From contig JABUUJ010000015.1 of NCBI GenBank assembly GCA_021443235.1, positions 19,120 to 25,675 on the forward strand: a DNA stretch of 6,556 bases, written 5' to 3'. Positions 1-6,194 of the stretch are shown piece after piece. Origin of the DNA: Muribaculaceae bacterium (GTDB taxonomy: Bacteria; Bacteroidota; Bacteroidia; Bacteroidales; Muribaculaceae). The translations under genes were made by a program, and so were the position numbers. The notes beneath the pieces were generated by a model. It did not search any database. It had not been told where the DNA came from and was given only the letters and a program-made list of their open reading frames with translations. Within the stretch, counting starts at the first letter, position 1. Each line of letters opens with the position of its first letter.

Positions 1-72
1 AGGGCAAGGTCAAGGGCAAGGTCAAGGGCAAGGTCAAGGGCAAGGGCAAGGGCAAGGTCAAGGTCAAGGTCA
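1..72. repeat. Hexanucleotide tandem repeat, 12 units, running off the left edge
   Basis: Twelve uninterrupted six-base units fill this stretch. Each is AGGGCA or AGGTCA, differing only at the fourth base (G or T). The order is G,T,G,T,G,T,G,G,G,T,T,T (G for AGGGCA, T for AGGTCA), so the left half alternates as a 12-base higher-order unit and the right half has homogeneous runs. The next bases (73-84) are degenerate G-rich relatives. The array continues past the window edge, so its full length is unknown. The last unit contains the TGA stop of the HTCS gene read on the minus strand. Six-base units do not shift a reading frame, so simple frameshift phase variation is not expected. No function is evident; slippage-driven length variation between strains is likely. 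Confidence 0.95.
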
Positions 73-3000
73 GGGGCGGGGTCGTGTGGGGGTGTAGGCG
101 GTGGGTGGTGTGCCGAATTGTTTTTTGAAGCTTGTGGAGAAGTGGGCTTGGGTTGAGAAGCCGGTCATGAAGGCGATTTCTTGCATTGAGTGGTTGCCTT
201 GTGCGATGAGCTCGGCTGCTCGGTTGAGCTTGTAGGTTTTGAAGAAGGCTGCTGGTGTTGAGCCGGTGAGTCCTTTTATTTTATAGAAGAGCTTGGTGCG
301 CGAGATGTGTAGCTGTGTGCTGATGAGGGTGATGTCGAGCTCGGGGTTGCCGAGTTCGTTCTCCATGAGTTTGTAGAGTTCGTCCATGAAAGCCTTGTCG
401 GGTCCTGAGAGCACGTCGGGCTCGATGCCTGCGGTTTCGGTTGCCTCGCTGAGGATGTTGCGGGCCTTCTGGCGGTTGGTGAGTTGTGACTTGATGAGGG
501 CGAGCAGATATTTGGGGTCGAAAGGCTTAGTGACGTAGGCGTCGGCGCCGGTGTTGAGGCCTTCGACCTGATTTTCGACTGTAGCCTTAGCTGTGACGAG
601 GATGACGGGTATATGACTGATTTGCAAGTCGTTTTTGATGCGTCGGCACAGGTCGTATCCGTCGGTGACAGGCATAATGACGTCGCTCAGGATAAGGTCG
701 GGGTGGTTTTCGGCGGCGAGCTCGTAGGCTTGCTCGGCGTTGAAGCTTGAGATCACGTTGTAGTGGGGCGAGAGCAGCGCCTTGAGGTAGGCTACGACGT
801 CGCTGTCGTCGTCGACGATGAGCAGCGTGGGACGGTCGTCGGTTGCCTCGTCGCCGGTTGCGGGGGTGGGCTGCGGGGTTGCGGGTGCGGGCTGAGTGGC
901 GATGAGGGGCTGTGCGGTGACGCGTTCGCTATCGGTGTAGGCTTCGTCGCCCACGGGCAGCAGCACGGTGAATCGTGCCCCGGTGCGGTCGTCGTCGCGG
1001 TTTTGGGCGAAGAGGCATCCGTGGTGCAGCTTGGCGAGGGCGCGCGAGTAGTAGAGGCCGATGCCTGTGCCTCCTGAGGCGACGCCTGCAGCCTGGCTGT
1101 GGAGCTGGTAGTATCGGTCGAAGATGCGCTCAAGCTCGGCGGGCGGGAGTCCGGGGCCGTTGTCGGTGACCACGAGTTTCATGCACGGCAGTGTTTTGGG
1201 TAGCGACTGGTGTGCGGCACGAGCCAGGTCCTGTGCCTCGCTGGCGTCGATGACGTCAAAGTCCACGTCGATTTGTCCTACACCCGGTGGCGTAATCTTC
1301 ATTGCGTTAGAGAGCAGGTTGTTCATGATTTTCTCGAGCTTGTCGGTGTCGATCCATGTGACGAATTCCTCCTCCATGCCGGTGGTGTGCATGGCGATGC
1401 CTTTTTCCTCGGCGTTGATGACGAAGGTCTCGATGATGTGTCGCAGGTAGACCATCATGTCGACGTGCTCGACCTGCAGTCGCAGCGTGTCGTTGTCGAG
1501 TTTATGGAAGTCCATAATCTGGTTGACGAGTCTCAGCATGCGGTGTATGTTGCGCTGCACCACGTCGAGCAGTCGGCGTTCCTGGCCGTTGATGTTGCCG
1601 CTGCCTTGCAGCTGAGCCACTGGCCCCGAAATCATGGTGAGCGGAGTGCGGAACTCGTGCGAGATATTGGAGAAGAAGCTCATGTTGATGCGGTTGAGTC
1701 GTCGCTGCTGCTCGCGGTCTCGCTCGGCGAGCCGTCGTTGCTCGCGCTCGGCGAGGTAGTCTTGGCGGGCTTTGTAGATGGTGCGTGCTATGGCGGCGAT
1801 TATCAGGACGTAGGCCATGATTGCCCACCACGATAGCCATGGAGCGGGCTTGACGGTGATGGGTAGCGAGATTTCCTTGCTTGTGCCGTCGCCGCGCGAC
1901 GAAGCGACGCGCACGCGGAAAGTGTAGGAGCCCGGCCTCAGGTTGGCATAGTAGGCCTCGTTGGTTTGTCCGGCCTCAATCCAGTATTTATCGTGTCCTT
2001 CGAGTTTATAGGAGTAATTGTCGTGTTCCTTGCCGCCATAGTTGAGCAGTGCGAACGAGATGCTGAATCCGTTCTGGCGGTGGTTGAGAGTGACCTCAGG
2101 GGCGAAGCTCAGGTCGCGGTCGATGACGTCGGGCTGGTCGGCTGGGCACACCATAGTGTTGTGAATCTTGAGCTCGTCGAAAACCAGCGGCACGTCGCCG
2201 GGCTTGTGCAGGTCAAGGGGGTTGAAGATTGTGACACCGTGAGTGCCGCCAAAGACCAGCGTGCCGTCGCTGAGCATGCATGCCGAGCGGTCGTAGAACT
2301 GGTTTCCGCCAATGCCGTCGGCGGCGAAGAATCGTTCGAAGGCGCCCGATGTGCGGTCGTATCGTGCCATGCCATACTGCGACGACACCCAGATGTTGCC
2401 TTGCCGGTCCTCGAGAATTGAGGATATGTCGGTGCAAGGCAGTCCGGTCATGTGAGTGAGCGAGTCGGTGGCGATGTCATACTTAAGCAGCCCGTTGCCC
2501 ACAGTGCCAATCCACAGCTTGCCGAAGCTGTCGCATCGCAGGTCGGTGGGGATGAAAGTGGAGCGCCTGAGCACGCTGTTCCATCGCTGCAAGTTGAGCG
2601 AGGTCTCGCCGAGCAGGCTGTGTGCGATGTCGACCGAGTAGATGGGATGCCCCATTGCCGCCGCCCACGTCTGCCCGTTGGGCATTTGCTGAATGCCCGC
2701 GACAAACGAAGCGCCGGGGATTGCCGTTGAGCTGACCGAGGCATCGGCGTGCGAGATGCACGATATGCGCCCGTTGCCCGAGCCCACCCATATATTTCCC
2801 TGCTTGTCTTGCGAGATCATGAGAGGCGCGTCGATGGCAAATGATTTCACCTCGTGCAGCGCAGTGCCGTCGTAGCGGCAATGACTCACCGTGCTGCGGA
2901 ATAGCGATGCGAGCCACAGGTCGCCGTCGCGGTCGGCAAATGCCATGGTGATGTCGGTCGAGTTGGTGTTGCTTGACAGGGCGCTTTGAGTGTCGATGGT

Positions 3001-4164
3001 GGTGATGTGTTCGCTCTTGCTGTCATATACGTAAAGAGGCCCTTGCAGGGTTGTGATCCACAGGCGGTCGTTTTTGTCGGCGGCAAGTGAGTAAACGCTC
3101 TTGTTGCGCAATGCCTTGACGAGGAAACGGTTGGTGTTGAAACTCTTTTGCGAGCTCACCACCTTGAAGCCCTGGTCATAGGAGCCAATCCAGAGATTGT
3201 TGTGCGAGTCGGTGTATATGGCATTGATAAACAGTGGCACCTCATAGGGGAAGCCGTTGTCGCTCTGATGCTTAACCTCGCCGTTATTAGCATTGTAAAG
3301 ATACACGCCATTGGTCGAGGCAAATAGCATGCTGCCGTTGTGCTTGTGGATGACACTCACATATTGCTGGCTCACGTGCCCCACAGCCTGCAACGCGGGG
3401 GGCAGTTCGGTGAGGCGACGCACAGAGATATCGACCACCTTCACGCCAGCCACTGTTCCCAGCCACAGGCGGTTTTGCTCGGCATCGCGGCAGTAGCTCA
3501 CAGTGGGAACGCCCAGCACGACCGAGTCGACGCGGGCAAATGTCTTAGAGTCGAGGATGTCGATGGTGCCGCTCTTGTCGCACAGCCACACCCGACGGCC
3601 GAAGTCCATGAAGCCATATTGGTAGTCGCGGTCGAGCGTTTTGTTCTTGTTGGCCTCCTGGGGCTGCCCATAGACGGTGTTGAAGCACATTTTTTCCTCG
3701 TCGAAGACGCCGAAATGGCTTCCGAAGATGGCGAAGATGCGTCCGTCGATGCCCTCAAACACCTGCTTGCAGTAGGTGCGGCCGCCGTTGATGGGAGTGT
3801 GAGTGAACTTATCCTGGTTGTTGTGCACCGCCACACCCCACAGCGTTGCGACCCACAGTCGCTTTTTGGAGTCGCACATGAGATGGTTGATTTGGTTGTC
3901 GGGCAGGTCGTCGGGCTTGTCGGTGCAGAAATACTGATGAAACTTGTGGGAGTTGTAGCAGTTGAGCCCGCGGAAGGTGCCAATCCACATGAAGCCTTGG
4001 GCGTCTTCGGCAAATGCCGTCACGCGCTGGTTAGACAAGTCGCCTGCGGTGACCTTTGCGGGGATAAATTCCTCAGTGGTGTCTTGGTTGCCGCCACAGC
4101 CTGCCAGCGTCATCGCCAGGCCAGCCACGGCCAATATCGTGCAAAAAAATTGAGCGGTTTTCAT
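70..4164 (-). CDS. Hybrid two-component system sensor/regulator (HTCS), one protein
   Basis: A 1364-residue membrane-spanning glycan sensor, histidine kinase and transcription factor in one chain. A lipoprotein-type signal (residues 1-23, LAGC with C23) is followed by a periplasmic sensor with about 14 propeller strands of the xLWIGTxxGL type (near residues 59, 103, 142, 192, 233, 279, 324, 368, 416, 458, 499, 550, 591 and 636), fitting two seven-bladed propellers. A Y_Y_Y domain spans about 700-773 and a membrane helix about 776-797. The kinase has an H box with H836 in HEFRTPL, an N box near 948-956, DNGPG at 1001-1005 and GGTGIGL at 1031-1037. A Pro/Ala/Thr-rich linker (about 1084-1104) leads to the receiver (acidic 1118-1120, phospho-acceptor D1161, K1213) and an AraC-type helix-turn-helix domain (about 1274-1357). 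The ATG at 4164 is preferred: the upstream in-frame GTG at 4185 overlaps the promoter -7 element. All key residues are present, so it should be functional. Its ligand is unknown; the nearby exported esterase is a plausible target. G+C content is high, unlike the adjacent AbiE genes. Confidence 0.96.
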   Translation of the reverse strand: MKTAQFFCTILAVAGLAMTLAGCGGNQDTTEEFIPAKVTAGDLSNQRVTAFAEDAQGFMWIGTFRGLNCYNSHKFHQYFCTDKPDDLPDNQINHLMCDSKKRLWVATLWGVAVHNNQDKFTHTPINGGRTYCKQVFEGIDGRIFAIFGSHFGVFDEEKMCFNTVYGQPQEANKNKTLDRDYQYGFMDFGRRVWLCDKSGTIDILDSKTFARVDSVVLGVPTVSYCRDAEQNRLWLGTVAGVKVVDISVRRLTELPPALQAVGHVSQQYVSVIHKHNGSMLFASTNGVYLYNANNGEVKHQSDNGFPYEVPLFINAIYTDSHNNLWIGSYDQGFKVVSSQKSFNTNRFLVKALRNKSVYSLAADKNDRLWITTLQGPLYVYDSKSEHITTIDTQSALSSNTNSTDITMAFADRDGDLWLASLFRSTVSHCRYDGTALHEVKSFAIDAPLMISQDKQGNIWVGSGNGRISCISHADASVSSTAIPGASFVAGIQQMPNGQTWAAAMGHPIYSVDIAHSLLGETSLNLQRWNSVLRRSTFIPTDLRCDSFGKLWIGTVGNGLLKYDIATDSLTHMTGLPCTDISSILEDRQGNIWVSSQYGMARYDRTSGAFERFFAADGIGGNQFYDRSACMLSDGTLVFGGTHGVTIFNPLDLHKPGDVPLVFDELKIHNTMVCPADQPDVIDRDLSFAPEVTLNHRQNGFSISFALLNYGGKEHDNYSYKLEGHDKYWIEAGQTNEAYYANLRPGSYTFRVRVASSRGDGTSKEISLPITVKPAPWLSWWAIMAYVLIIAAIARTIYKARQDYLAEREQRRLAERDREQQRRLNRINMSFFSNISHEFRTPLTMISGPVAQLQGSGNINGQERRLLDVVQRNIHRMLRLVNQIMDFHKLDNDTLRLQVEHVDMMVYLRHIIETFVINAEEKGIAMHTTGMEEEFVTWIDTDKLEKIMNNLLSNAMKITPPGVGQIDVDFDVIDASEAQDLARAAHQSLPKTLPCMKLVVTDNGPGLPPAELERIFDRYYQLHSQAAGVASGGTGIGLYYSRALAKLHHGCLFAQNRDDDRTGARFTVLLPVGDEAYTDSERVTAQPLIATQPAPATPQPTPATGDEATDDRPTLLIVDDDSDVVAYLKALLSPHYNVISSFNAEQAYELAAENHPDLILSDVIMPVTDGYDLCRRIKNDLQISHIPVILVTAKATVENQVEGLNTGADAYVTKPFDPKYLLALIKSQLTNRQKARNILSEATETAGIEPDVLSGPDKAFMDELYKLMENELGNPELDITLISTQLHISRTKLFYKIKGLTGSTPAAFFKTYKLNRAAELIAQGNHSMQEIAFMTGFSTQAHFSTSFKKQFGTPPTAYTPTRPRP

Positions 4165-4277
4165 CGGAGTACTTAATTTTGCCACAAATATACAAAAATA
4201 ATGTCAAATTTATACAATCGGTCGCAATTTCTTGCCCTTTTAGCCCTGAAAACGCAAAACGCAATGCCACACTGAAG
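4165..4277. other. Intergenic gap between AbiEii and HTCS genes
   Basis: This 113-base A/T-rich gap separates the end of the AbiEii gene from the HTCS start, both on the minus strand. It contains the HTCS promoter candidate. I looked for a hairpin followed by a T-run after the AbiEii stop and found none. The half nearest AbiEii has only short direct repeats (two GCGTTTT copies seven bases apart, and AGGGC twice), so AbiE transcripts may read through towards the HTCS gene. Confidence 0.5.
4185..4192 (-). promoter_or_regulatory. Putative -7 element of the HTCS promoter
   Basis: Read on the minus strand, this is TATATTTG, an exact match to the Bacteroidetes -7 consensus TAnnTTTG. An ATTG at 4215-4218 could serve as the -33 element, although the 22-base spacing is slightly long. 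Transcription would start roughly 7 bases downstream, leaving a leader of about 15 bases before the ATG at 4164. A second -7-like TAAATTTG lies at 4205-4212 without a well-placed -33 partner. No Shine-Dalgarno sequence is seen, which is normal in this phylum. Confidence 0.55.
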
Positions 4278-5291
4278 TCATCTATCCCTATTTCTGAACA
4301 TTTGCTCAAGAGACCGCATGCTTTCAACAAGTTGGGCAAAAGACGGAGGATTATTATAAATCATTGCGCCAGACATTTCGTCGTAGTCATATTGCCAGTT
4401 TTCAAGGCTTTGATGTGGTGGCACCAACTGGATTCGGTTGCGAATGTCAGGAGTGTAGTCAACGCCTTGTATCCCTGTCAGAGTGGAGCGATGGTAACTG
4501 ATTGTTTCCCACAACTCATCATTTGAAATTGCTTTTTCGGCAACACCCCCTTTTATCATCATGCTCAAGTCATAGATGTGTCGAGAACGCCTTCGTGCGG
4601 GCACATTATCACACACCGAGAACAATTCATGGAGCAGAAAAGCTTTCTCAAGAAAAGTTTTTTCGGGAACAGCGGTTTTTACCGATGTAATGGCCATAGT
4701 CGTACTTATGGATGGTATCGCAGTCTCAATCAAGCTACTTATCGACACATCAACCGTGGGTTCTAATAGAGAGCGAGAGCCAGCCTCAATTTTGATTTCG
4801 GGTTCAATGTAGCTCAACCTATCGTCAAAAACCGATTTATACTTAACATATATAATCCTCGGCTCGGGATAGGTTAAGTCGCCCACTCCATCGGCTTGCG
4901 CTTGAATCTCGCATAATTGCGACAATGGCGAGCCAGATATCGAGTCGTTTAACTGCTTCACGAGAGTGTCTCGGACAAAAATTGATGATACTTTGCGCAA
5001 ACTCTTGACTTGTTTTTTGGTCAAGTCGCCTTCAAAGCTGAACATTGCCCTATCAATGGCAAGATCAATGTCTTCAGAAAAACGGTGAATAAGATTCCAA
5101 ACCTTACTAAGTGAAGTTCCGCCTTTAAATACAAGACTGCGAGCACAAGGCAAAGAGAAGATGATGTGCAGCATAGCCGACACCCACAAGTCCTTCTCTA
5201 TTGCATGTTTGGGCAGATTGTGCTTAACAGCAACTTGCTCAACAACCATACGTTGCTGCTCTCGAGAAAGAGCAAAATAACTATTCTTCAT
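4278..5291 (-). CDS. abiEii: AbiEii-family nucleotidyltransferase toxin
   Basis: A 337-residue cytoplasmic protein of the AbiEii/AbiGii (DUF1814) nucleotidyltransferase family, the toxin half of type IV AbiE toxin-antitoxin and phage-abortive systems. Visible family motifs are KGGTSLSK at residues 56-63 and FSEDIDL at 71-77, the latter giving the acidic pair D74/D76 of the nucleotidyltransferase fold. EIKIE (165-169), EKTFLEKAFLLHE (210-222, with K216) and RHIYDL (237-242) then follow in the usual order. Some family members modify tRNA acceptor ends; the target here is not visible in the sequence. The length is normal and no frameshift is seen, so the gene looks intact. Its ATG lies inside the last codons of the antitoxin gene (11-base overlap), implying translational coupling, and no separate ribosome binding site is evident. 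Codon and base composition are much more A+T-rich than in the flanking genes, suggesting acquisition by transfer. Confidence 0.93.
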   Translation of the reverse strand: MKNSYFALSREQQRMVVEQVAVKHNLPKHAIEKDLWVSAMLHIIFSLPCARSLVFKGGTSLSKVWNLIHRFSEDIDLAIDRAMFSFEGDLTKKQVKSLRKVSSIFVRDTLVKQLNDSISGSPLSQLCEIQAQADGVGDLTYPEPRIIYVKYKSVFDDRLSYIEPEIKIEAGSRSLLEPTVDVSISSLIETAIPSISTTMAITSVKTAVPEKTFLEKAFLLHELFSVCDNVPARRRSRHIYDLSMMIKGGVAEKAISNDELWETISYHRSTLTGIQGVDYTPDIRNRIQLVPPHQSLENWQYDYDEMSGAMIYNNPPSFAQLVESMRSLEQMFRNRDR

Positions 5292-5895
5292 ACAGTTTTT
5301 TTATTATTGACGATATCCATGAGGGCATCAGTTTAAAGTCTCCTTTCACCGTCTTTGCTTCGTCATTTTTTAAGATGGAACGAGTTTTGTCGATAATATC
5401 TTGAGTGATGTTTTCTCTTCCTAAACTTTTGAGGGCAAAAGTTAAAAGCATCGCGAGCTCGCTATTGAAGGCAAGGTTCTTGGGCGAAGTACGCTTAAAT
5501 TGTATCACTCCGCCAGTAGTTAAATTAACCTTGCGAGGATAGCCATCGGTAAGGAACACAGCATTCATAGGCACCTGGGTTGAGAAGCCGAGCCGGTTAA
5601 GCGCAAACAAACCCGTAGGGACAATTCTGGCCTTATCTCTTTTTGCGATGGCCGAGGCGATATCCTCAAGTGGAGGAAACAGCACTCCAAGCCCCAACAA
5701 CCTATCGATGTGAGGGTAATAGTACATTCCCCGACTAATGAGAATGATAATGCCATCATTGCGCATCCTTTCAAGCGCCTTGTTGATAGATTTCTGCTCA
5801 CCGTATCTAACAAAATCGGCAGCAAACATAAAAGTACCCCTACCGCGCTTTTTTATACAATTAGTAATCTTATATTCAATGGTTTTAGTAGCCAT
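5281..5895 (-). CDS. abiEi: AbiEi-like antitoxin / transcriptional repressor (DUF6088-type)
   Basis: A 204-residue protein in the antitoxin position, immediately upstream of and overlapping the AbiEii toxin gene. The N-terminal 60 residues look like the winged helix-turn-helix of AbiEi proteins: a short helical segment, then KALERMRNDGII (39-50) and ISRGMYYYP (53-61). The middle segment, PTGLFALNRLGFSTQVP at 93-109 followed by a short DGYPRKV strand, is the conserved core shared by AbiEi and DUF6088 proteins. The C-terminal part is helical and unassigned. Family members neutralise the toxin and repress their own operon by binding inverted repeats; a matching palindrome lies just upstream (5906-5940). 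I chose the ATG at 5895 over the in-frame ATG at 5916, because the latter lies inside the predicted promoter and would add an atypical extension. The function is secure at family level; naming it AbiEi rests on its partner. Confidence 0.88.
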   Translation of the reverse strand: MATKTIEYKITNCIKKRGRGTFMFAADFVRYGEQKSINKALERMRNDGIIILISRGMYYYPHIDRLLGLGVLFPPLEDIASAIAKRDKARIVPTGLFALNRLGFSTQVPMNAVFLTDGYPRKVNLTTGGVIQFKRTSPKNLAFNSELAMLLTFALKSLGRENITQDIIDKTRSILKNDEAKTVKGDFKLMPSWISSIIKKLYEE

Positions 5896-5905
5896 AATAA
5901 ATAGT

Positions 5906-5940
5906 TTATGTCGCAAAGTTAATACAAATTTACGACATAA
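5906..5940. promoter_or_regulatory. Imperfect palindrome over the AbiE promoter, candidate operator
   Basis: The outer arms TTATGTCG (5906-5913) and CGACATAA (5933-5940) are perfect reverse complements. Pairing continues inward with interruptions: AAA at 5915-5917 with TTT at 5929-5931, and TT at 5919-5920 with AA at 5926-5927. The two half-sites agree at 13 of 16 positions. The -7 element of the AbiE promoter lies between the arms, so a bound dimer would block RNA polymerase. AbiEi antitoxins are known to autorepress from inverted repeats of this kind, making the adjacent antitoxin the obvious candidate ligand. The pairing is seen directly; the role is inferred. Confidence 0.6.
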
Positions 5941-5945
5941 TCAAT
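5914..5945 (-). promoter_or_regulatory. Predicted promoter of the AbiE operon
   Basis: On the minus strand, ATTG (5942-5945) is followed after 20 bases by TAACTTTG (5914-5921), a good match to the Bacteroidetes -33/-7 arrangement with TAnnTTTG. The start of transcription would fall near 5907, giving a leader of about a dozen bases before the ATG at 5895. A second -7-like TAAATTTG lies 11 bases upstream (5925-5932) but lacks a recognisable -33 partner. Confidence 0.6.
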
Positions 5946-6030
5946 ATTTTATTAAGAAAAAATCACCGAGAAACCAAATATTCTTCATAGGCGAGCAATG
6001 ATAGCAATCAAACCAACGAGAAAGTAGCAG

Positions 6031-6062
6031 TTTTGTACTTTTTTGCAAGTTTTTGGACTTTT
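6031..6062. other. Helically phased T-tracts in the divergent intergenic region
   Basis: Three consecutive ten-base blocks, each beginning TTTTG, start at 6031, 6041 and 6051, and a further TTTT follows at 6059-6062. The T-runs are thus spaced about one helical turn apart, the arrangement that gives intrinsic DNA curvature. They lie roughly midway between the AbiE and esterase promoters. No open reading frame in this stretch looks real. Confidence 0.4.
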
Positions 6063-6126
6063 AGGGAAATGGCATGGGGGTGGAATTATGTTAATTGGAC
6101 TGATGTAAAAGTTATTAAAATTTTTG

Positions 6127-6140
6127 TGTAAACGTTTGCA
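6127..6140. promoter_or_regulatory. LacI-family / cre-like operator upstream of the esterase
   Basis: TGTAAACGTTTGCA is a near-perfect palindrome centred on the CG step. The inner eight bases (AAACGTTT) are exactly symmetric and the outer TG/CA pair also matches; only one pair is mismatched. It fits the general LacI/CcpA-type operator pattern TGnAAnCGnTTnCA, typical of sugar-responsive repressors. It ends 12 bases before the predicted -7 element, so a bound repressor would cover the -33 region. No LacI-family gene is present in the window, so the binding protein is unknown. Confidence 0.5.
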
Positions 6141-6152
6141 GAAATTTTGTCG

Positions 6153-6160
6153 TAATTTTG
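6153..6160 (+). promoter_or_regulatory. Putative -7 element of the esterase promoter
   Basis: TAATTTTG matches the Bacteroidetes -7 consensus TAnnTTTG and is followed by C, as is common. The -33 element is unclear: TTTG occurs at 6135-6138 (14-base spacing) and 6123-6126 (26-base spacing), neither ideal, so the promoter may need an activator. The leader from about 6167 to the ATG at 6195 is A-rich with no Shine-Dalgarno sequence. Confidence 0.55.
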
Positions 6161-6194
6161 CAACACTAACCAAAAGTAAAACTAAAACCATATT

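Noticed and set aside
1..72. CRISPR array
   Set aside because: The units are six bases long and contiguous with no spacers, so this is a simple tandem repeat.
1210..1836. A 208-codon plus-strand open frame opposite the HTCS kinase region
   Set aside because: It is a shadow of the histidine kinase coding sequence, rich in Val/Asp/His as expected for antisense of this codon usage, with no recognisable domain.
3340..4176. A 278-codon plus-strand open frame opposite the 5' part of the HTCS gene
   Set aside because: It lies entirely antisense to a well-supported gene in G+C-rich DNA, where long shadow frames are common; its translation resembles no family I recognise and has no convincing start context.
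4165..4185. GTG start at 4185 for the HTCS gene, adding seven residues
   Set aside because: The GTG touches the 3' end of the TATATTTG -7 element, so it would lie upstream of the predicted transcript start; starting at the ATG at 4164 gives a clean signal peptide.
4165..4280. Rho-independent terminator after the AbiEii gene
   Set aside because: No stable inverted repeat followed by a T-run was found; the AGGGC copies are direct, not inverted.
5896..5916. Upstream ATG at 5916 for the antitoxin gene
   Set aside because: It lies within the predicted -7 element and palindrome, upstream of the likely transcription start; the ATG at 5895 is better placed.
5985..6191. A 68-codon minus-strand frame in the divergent intergenic region
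   Set aside because: It covers the esterase promoter and cre-like site, has no promoter of its own, and its composition is that of translated A/T-rich non-coding DNA.
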